From Beta vulgaris subsp. vulgaris (Eukaryota; Streptophyta; Magnoliopsida; Caryophyllales; Amaranthaceae), in the NCBI RefSeq assembly GCF_026745355.1, contig NC_079202.1, positions 59,836,622-59,900,621 on the forward strand: a stretch of DNA of 64,000 nt, in the 5' to 3' direction. The position numbers and the translations under genes were made by a program. The notes below the pieces were generated by a model. The model was not told where the DNA came from and ran no database searches. It worked only from the letters and a program-made list of their open reading frames with translations. Positions 59,201 to 64,000 of the stretch are shown piece by piece (positions within the stretch are counted from its first letter, which is position 1; each line of letters starts with the position of its first letter).

Positions 59201-61031
59201 GAGTTTATTGTCCAAAAAAAGAAGTGTAGCAAGTAATCTGAAACTTCCCATAATGGAAAGTGTAGAGAGTAAAAAGAAATGAAGGAAGTACTTATCATAA
59301 GAAGTGTGGAAAAACAAGAGGGTAAAATTTTACAAGATAGACGGAGTATGAAAATCTACTAATCGATAGTCTATTACTAGCTATATAAGTTATTTGGCAA
59401 TCAATATTACAGTGAACATATATTATCTAATTAATGCAAAAATTCATTTGTCGCCTGTCCGTACTAATTTTGTGTCCTTTTACAGGTTAAAACACCGTAT
59501 TTCTTGTGAGTGGTACCTAAACTTATACTTCATATACCAAACAAATCTAGCATTTTCTTGTACTTATCTTTCCTTAAGACTCAAGATTCAACAAATGAGG
59601 AAATTAGTATTATATGAAGTTGCACTTTTACAACTCAATTAATTATATCTTTACCTACTTAATCTGGACAAATAGAAAAAGTCTACGAAATTCTATTAAT
59701 GTCAAATTGCAATAAATGATGATGATGATTTGTCATACGTACGCTGGATAATAAGGAGAGGGGACCAAAAAAGCATCTCCTGGATCTGCCAAGCAGAATA
59801 TGAGTGTTTCATTCGCTCCGGTTGCTCCTCCACTCATTACTATTCGTTCCGGGTCGAAGCTAACGCTATCACCTCTCATTTTCCCCATATATTTTGCGAC
59901 AGCCTGTCAATAGGAAATATCACACATGAAATTATTATTACGTACTAATAAAAACAAAAAACTTAGTATAAGGAAAAATAAATATACTTCATATTTTGTA
60001 CATTTAATATATTTTAGTAATTTTCCTAATATATATAAGGAAAAATTCACAATTACTTGTTTTTTTTATAAGTCTCAACTATGGATAATTCGCTACAGGT
60101 TCCAAGTTTACTATCTTGTGATTTTTATAGGTCTGGAGTTACTCATAATTGGTTTAGAAAATAAGATTTTTAAACGTTTACCATCTTCGAACTTGCAGTT
60201 CCAGCAAGTGACAGACACTTATAAATTGGGAGTAACATTAAAAATCTTACATTTTAAACCGGTTATAAGTAAGTCACTACCTATAAAAATCACAAAATGG
60301 TAAACTTGGAACCTCTAGGGAATAATCTATAATTGATACTTATAAAAGAAAACAGGTAAATAGTTGGGGTTTCTCTTGTGAATTTTTCTTATATATAATT
60401 TCCTCGATTCTAAAATAAGTGAAACATTTTTATCAAAAACCTCTCATCATAGAAAGGAGAGAAGTGTTTCGCTTATGAAGTTATGAGTATCAGAACGCGG
60501 ATGAAGTATTGACACGAGTTAACCCTCTCAAATAAGACTACACGTGAAAATGTTTAACAACGTACATGTCGGAACTCAGGCAAGCCATGGTAATCTTGAA
60601 AATTAGCAATATCAGTGAACTTATCGACGCCTTCATTGGTACAAATAGACGCTTGTGGATTTTGCACCATCCATTCCTTGATCAAATCAAAGCTAAGCTG
60701 CAATGACAAATACAAACACATACATACATGTTAGTAATAAGACCATATATATGTTAAATGTTATGAATTAATGACATTTGACATTACATATATGATTATT
60801 TTCTTAAGATTACATAAAAAGTTCTAAAGTTCAAAAAAAAAAAAAAACCTGGTTTTCTGCAAGTCCCATTTGAATAACACCATTAGGATTCTTGGTAATG
60901 TGATAAGGATCATTATCATAAGCCTTCCATCCATCAAAGTACTCCACATCTTCGCCGTGACCGTTGTTGGTTGCTATCTTTGAAAGAAGTTGTTGATCAT
61001 GGTAAGCACCATTACTCATTGATGACTCCAT
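56264..61031 (-). CDS. ACS: 1-aminocyclopropane-1-carboxylate synthase, type 1
   Basis: Coding exons 61031-60849, 60697-60566, 59903-59743, 58002-57445 and 56723-56264 join in phase to 497 aa. The enzyme converts S-adenosylmethionine to ACC, the rate-limiting step of ethylene synthesis, in the cytosol with pyridoxal phosphate. Seen: GLAENQ (56-61), [12 protein letters not shown] (93-104), [28 protein letters not shown] (substrate-loop region), TNPSNPLG (210-217), [11 protein letters not shown], the PLP lysine K281 in [12 protein letters not shown], and R415 in [10 protein letters not shown]. The C-terminus has RLSF (S463, CDPK-type site) and four Ser-Pro sites (S475, S482, S485, S490). This defines type-1 isozymes (ACS2/ACS6-like) stabilised by MAP kinase phosphorylation. 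The start at 61031 was chosen; a second ATG lies four codons later. Introns 2, 3 and 4 contain a fold-back element, two MITEs and a hAT-like element. The exact ACS number cannot be assigned. Confidence 0.96.
56911..57185. mobile_element. hAT-like element in ACS intron 4
   Basis: The ends are TAGAGCTGATCAA and ATGATCACCTCTG; GTATGATT is duplicated exactly (56903-56910, 57186-57193). The body iterates GGCCCGACCCGATTTT and AAAATAGCGG words and is close to 20239-20507. Confidence 0.82.
58225..58457. mobile_element. Stowaway-type MITE in ACS intron 3
   Basis: CTCCCTCTGTTTCAAAATAT at the left, ATATTTTGAAACGGAGGAAC at the right. The interior matches 37460-37700 (CGAACTTTGACAGTTAATTA, GGATAAAAAATTTAAAAATT). 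Confidence 0.75.
59077..59290. mobile_element. Stowaway-type MITE in ACS intron 3
   Basis: TA|TTTCCTCCGTTTCTTTTTAC at the left, GTAAAAAGAAATGAAGGAAG|TA at the right. Inner CTCGCTACACTTCTCAT / GAAGTGTAGCAAG words add a second pairing. Confidence 0.7.
60037..60390. mobile_element. Fold-back MITE in ACS intron 2
   Basis: AAGGAAAAATTCACAATTAC at the left pairs with CTTGTGAATTTTTCTT at the right. Inner pairs include CAGGTTCCAAGTTTACTATC against GGTAAACTTGGAACCT and TGATTTTTATAGGT against ACCTATAAAAATCA. The inverted arms exceed 110 bp each. The flanks are TA repeats, so no target duplication could be read. Confidence 0.7.
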
Positions 61032-61275
61032 TTTTTTTTTTTGAAAAATCAACAAGATATTTTCAACTAGTATTAAGAGTTTTTTTTATGAAATCTTGAT
61101 GAAGACCAAAGTTGGTGGTTAGGTGTTGTTTGGGTATAAGGAAACTAGAGGATAATAGTTGTTGTTATGGTAGTAGAGAAAATGAAGAAAATTTATGAAG
61201 GAATGTTTTGTTGTTAAGACCAAAGACCAAGAAGTATAAGAGATGATTATAAGAAAGAAGGGATAATGTGCCAAG

Positions 61276-61283
61276 TATTTATA
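61276..61283 (-). promoter_or_regulatory. ACS TATA box
   Basis: TATAAATA on the gene strand (TATTTATA on the plus strand), about 245 bases before the start codon. This would place transcription start near 61245 and give a leader of roughly 215 bases. Confidence 0.6.
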
Positions 61284-61437
61284 AGGAAATCAAGGTTAAG
61301 AAATGAATGAAAAGTCCATTTCAAACCTTTAGAAAGGTATTATTATTTTTCAATAATAAAATTTAAAGTAAGAATTTAGGAAATTGCCTAAGCATAACCT
61401 AATAGAGGATGAAAAAAAAGTAGTAAACAGGAGGAAG

Positions 61438-61640
61438 AGGTGGTAGCTCAGTGGAGTACCACCCGAATTCTAGGGCGTTGTCCGGGGTTCGAATTCTCAT
61501 CCCGATAATATTTTGGGCATTTAATTTTGTACTGCTTAATTTTGTACCCAGCCTCTAAACTGGTGTGTCCTACATGCTAGTAGCCTAGCAGATATTGGTC
61601 TTCTTATCAATATCTTTCTAACCAAAAAAAAAAAAAAGTT
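61438..61640 (+). mobile_element. tRNA-derived SINE upstream of ACS
   Basis: A box TGGTAGCTCAGTGG, B box GGGGTTCGAATTC 33 bases on, then a unique body ending in an A15-like tail (61624-61637). It lies about 400 bases upstream of the ACS start codon, opposite in direction. Confidence 0.8.
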
Positions 61641-62600
61641 AAGAAGAATGGACCCATATGTACCTCAAAAAAAATGTTGTCGCAGTTGGCCGGTTTAATT
61701 CCGTAATTGCTTGCGTCTTGGGTTTACTTTAATGTCTCACAAGCACGTGAGGGGAAGAAAGTAGATGTATGGTATGCTTTTACTTATCTAGTCAATACTC
61801 AATATTCATTCCGTCTAGTGTTAGTTCTTATCATTATTCCTTTTTTCATTCTTCGCATAAGTAATAATTTTCTAAGCAATTCTTCATTAGTCTTAGGGTT
61901 AATTATAAAATATTAAATACATTTTTAGATATAGTATTATTTGAAGAATTGATGGTACAATTACACGTCAATCGATATAACTAATGTTTATTTTTTGCTT
62001 AATATTTCCATTTTAAACTTCTTAATGTGATCCCTAACGACTACGTATAACATTTTCATAGAATCGACTAATTAGGTGATGAAGATTATAAAAGTACTTT
62101 CTCAACGTTAAAACCAAAGGAGTTAAACATTAAGAGAGGTCATGTTAGTCATTACCAAATTGTAAAGATGGTAGTGGTGTACTCTTTCATTCTCGTAAGT
62201 TCTACTCGCTTGAAATATATACAAAGTTATTGAACAAATTTAACGATTTAACTGTAATATCTATCATTACATATTAGAACGTTCTAATAGCTCATTTCAT
62301 TTATCTTGTGGCAAATATGAGTATATGACTCGTTGTGATCTAATATAGTGCTGGAAGTCACCTATGACAACTCTACAAGCTAAGCCTCCTTATTTTCCCA
62401 AGCTGGGTCCAACAACGAATGAGTATTTATAAGCAGAGTAAATCAAGATGTCACTCACAAACAGGTCGGATTCAGGATTTACGCTGAGGGGATAGCGTAA
62501 TTTTACGGAACTATCAAATATTAAAAAGTATCTGGATATTTTGGAACGATTTAAAATTCGATCAACTTTTACATCCGAAAACAAATCTTTCTCAAGATAA
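61641..62600. other. Gene-free stretch, nothing recognised
   Basis: AT-rich sequence. Open frames of 60-82 codons here have no family resemblance. Confidence 0.4.
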
Positions 62601-62619
62601 GTTGCTAATAATCTGCACA

Positions 62620-62785
62620 AATTATAGTTCACTAACAAGTAATAAACGATAACTCACACAAATTATACCTCACTAACAAGTAACTAATGGCGATTCACAC
62701 AAATTACAGCTCACTAACAATTAATTCAATTAAAAATTCACACAATTACAATGCACTAAATATTCATTTACTAACAACACACTGA
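62620..62785 (+). repeat. Imperfect tandem repeat, unit about 55 bp
   Basis: CTCACACAAATTAT.CCTCACTAACAAGTAA recurs three to four times (near 62629, 62650-62690 and 62695-62730, with decay to 62785). Confidence 0.65.
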
Positions 62786-62789
62786 ATTA

Positions 62790-62850
62790 TACTCCCTCCG
62801 TCCCCTAATAGATTTCCAATTTCTCCAATACACATTTGTTAATGCTCGCT
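62790..62850 (+). mobile_element. Orphan end of a Stowaway-type MITE
   Basis: TA|CTCCCTCCGTCCCCTAATA then TTTCTCCAATACACATTTG as in 48920-49183. The similarity stops and no inverted partner was found. Confidence 0.6.
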
Positions 62851-63616
62851 AGCAATTAAAAGTCACTAAAATTTTATACAATTAACAATTTAGTAACAAT
62901 TTATTAACTACTAATCCATAAATCCATAAATTCTCTTCACTAATTAATTTACCAATCACCAAGTAAACCCAAGATTGCATTGCTAAACTATTATTTTAAG
63001 AGAAGAAAAAATAGAACTTTACAACTTTACAACTTTCACTAGCGCAAATATAATCAATCAAATATGTTAACCATGAAGATGCAAAATATATTAATTTTTT
63101 TGAGTTGTCAAATATCTAGAGCTCTCTATTCTCCCTTACTCTGTTTTCATATTACTTAAATCTTAAGCCAAGCACATCATTCCCGTCTCAATGAGCTATC
63201 TTTGTTTCCCTCATTATTAGCGAAGCTTCATCAATGGTAAGCTTGAAATAAAATCTCTTAATGTCTTTTTTAATTTAGGAGTCAATTTTGTGAAGATCGA
63301 TAATAAGCAAATACGTAACCAACTTTTGAAGATGAAATATTATTGATTACTAATCCTTCGAAATTTTCTAATAGTATTAAGACTTTAACATTAATCAATC
63401 AAATATAGGTAACCAATAGAGTTTGATTCTTGAGTTACCTTGACACCAAAATTGCCCCTAGCCTCGCTACTGACCTCCACCCGACTCACCACCTACCATG
63501 ATTAAACAAGTTACGGTAAACTGTAGAGCAGAAATTCGTTACTCAATCGAATTGTCCACAAATCCAATTTTCCCCATAATTAACTAAAGAAACGTCACCT
63601 GAAAACCGTTATGATC

Positions 63617-63675
63617 TCGCCGGAAGCAGGACCAAGTCGCCGGAAGCAGGACCAAGTCGCCGGAAGCAGCAGCAA
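63617..63675 (+). repeat. Tandem repeat, 21-bp unit
   Basis: CGCCGGAAGCAGGACCAAGT appears twice in full and a third time in part, followed by a CAGCAG end. The surrounding 200 bases are unassigned. Confidence 0.9.
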
Positions 63676-63679
63676 TTCA

Positions 63680-64000
63680 CCGGAAAAGAAGAGAGAGTTT
63701 GGCGGACCAAAGTGGGTGGGCCGTGTGTGTGAGTCTGTGAGATGAGCAGTTGATGTGTTGAACAAGTGAAATACACTGTACACAAAACGTGATTTCGTGG
63801 GATTGTGGGAACATATTAGCAGGTTTTTTTCGCGATTTTCCTTCGGCTTTGTACAACGAAATATAATTTGAAATGGGCCAATTTACTACACAAGGGCAAC
63901 AAAATATAAAGTTCCGCCGCCTAATTTTAGTAATGGGCAACCCAAAATTGATCTCGTTGCCCAAATATAAATTTGGGCAACAACAATGAATTTAGTCGCC
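63680..64000. other. Unassigned sequence at window end
   Basis: GGGCAAC / GTTGCCC words recur in both orientations between 63890 and 63985, which may be the start of another inverted-repeat element cut by the window edge. No gene seen. Confidence 0.35.

Overview
The window is nuclear DNA of a flowering plant. The evidence is spliced genes with GT..AG introns, a CP26 chlorophyll-binding protein with a plastid transit peptide, a type-1 ACC synthase, the plant-specific CtBP-like protein ANGUSTIFOLIA, AT-rich intergenic DNA and many small non-autonomous transposons. It is probably a eudicot; the sequence alone does not give the species.

Five genes could be modelled to complete coding sequences, with codon phase checked at every junction. 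All lie on the minus strand except the HIPP gene. They are ANGUSTIFOLIA (3163-10224, 7 coding exons, 637 aa); an At1g01500-like membrane-anchored protein of unknown function (17286-19853, 2 exons, 301 aa); LHCB5/CP26 (23762-27432, 5 exons, 292 aa); a heavy-metal-associated isoprenylated protein (40715-43893, plus strand, 3 exons, 172 aa); and a type-1 ACC synthase (56264-61031, 5 exons, 497 aa). They are not an operon and have unrelated jobs: cell shape, an unknown membrane role, light harvesting, possible metal or protein binding, and ethylene synthesis. In Arabidopsis the homologues of the first two are, as I recall, neighbours (At1g01510 and At1g01500), so that part may be an old conserved block.

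The rest is mostly a fossil bed of small mobile elements, many with target-site duplications (TSDs) readable in the sequence. There are hAT-like elements with 8-bp TSDs (8493, 20239, 38073, 45899, 51281, 56911, plus less certain copies at 22449 and 55512) and MULE-like elements with 9-bp TSDs (12512, 28354, 33288, 53801). There are also Harbinger/Tourist-like elements with 3-bp TSDs, 'CTCCCTCCGT' Stowaway-type MITEs, two Helitrons with A|TC..CTAG|T boundaries (30100, 33328) plus one orphan Helitron 5' end, a solo LTR (39642), a very small TRIM (36629), tRNA-derived SINEs and LINE 3' ends. Several are nested. Most multi-exon genes here carry at least one such element in an intron.

I found no wholly new gene system. 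The most unusual signals are (a) a hAT-like family that keeps its ends while each copy's interior is built from a different iterated short word, and (b) a MULE-like family with a subterminal palindrome and internal iterons, whose 3.5-kb member carries unrecognised, partly broken reading frames.
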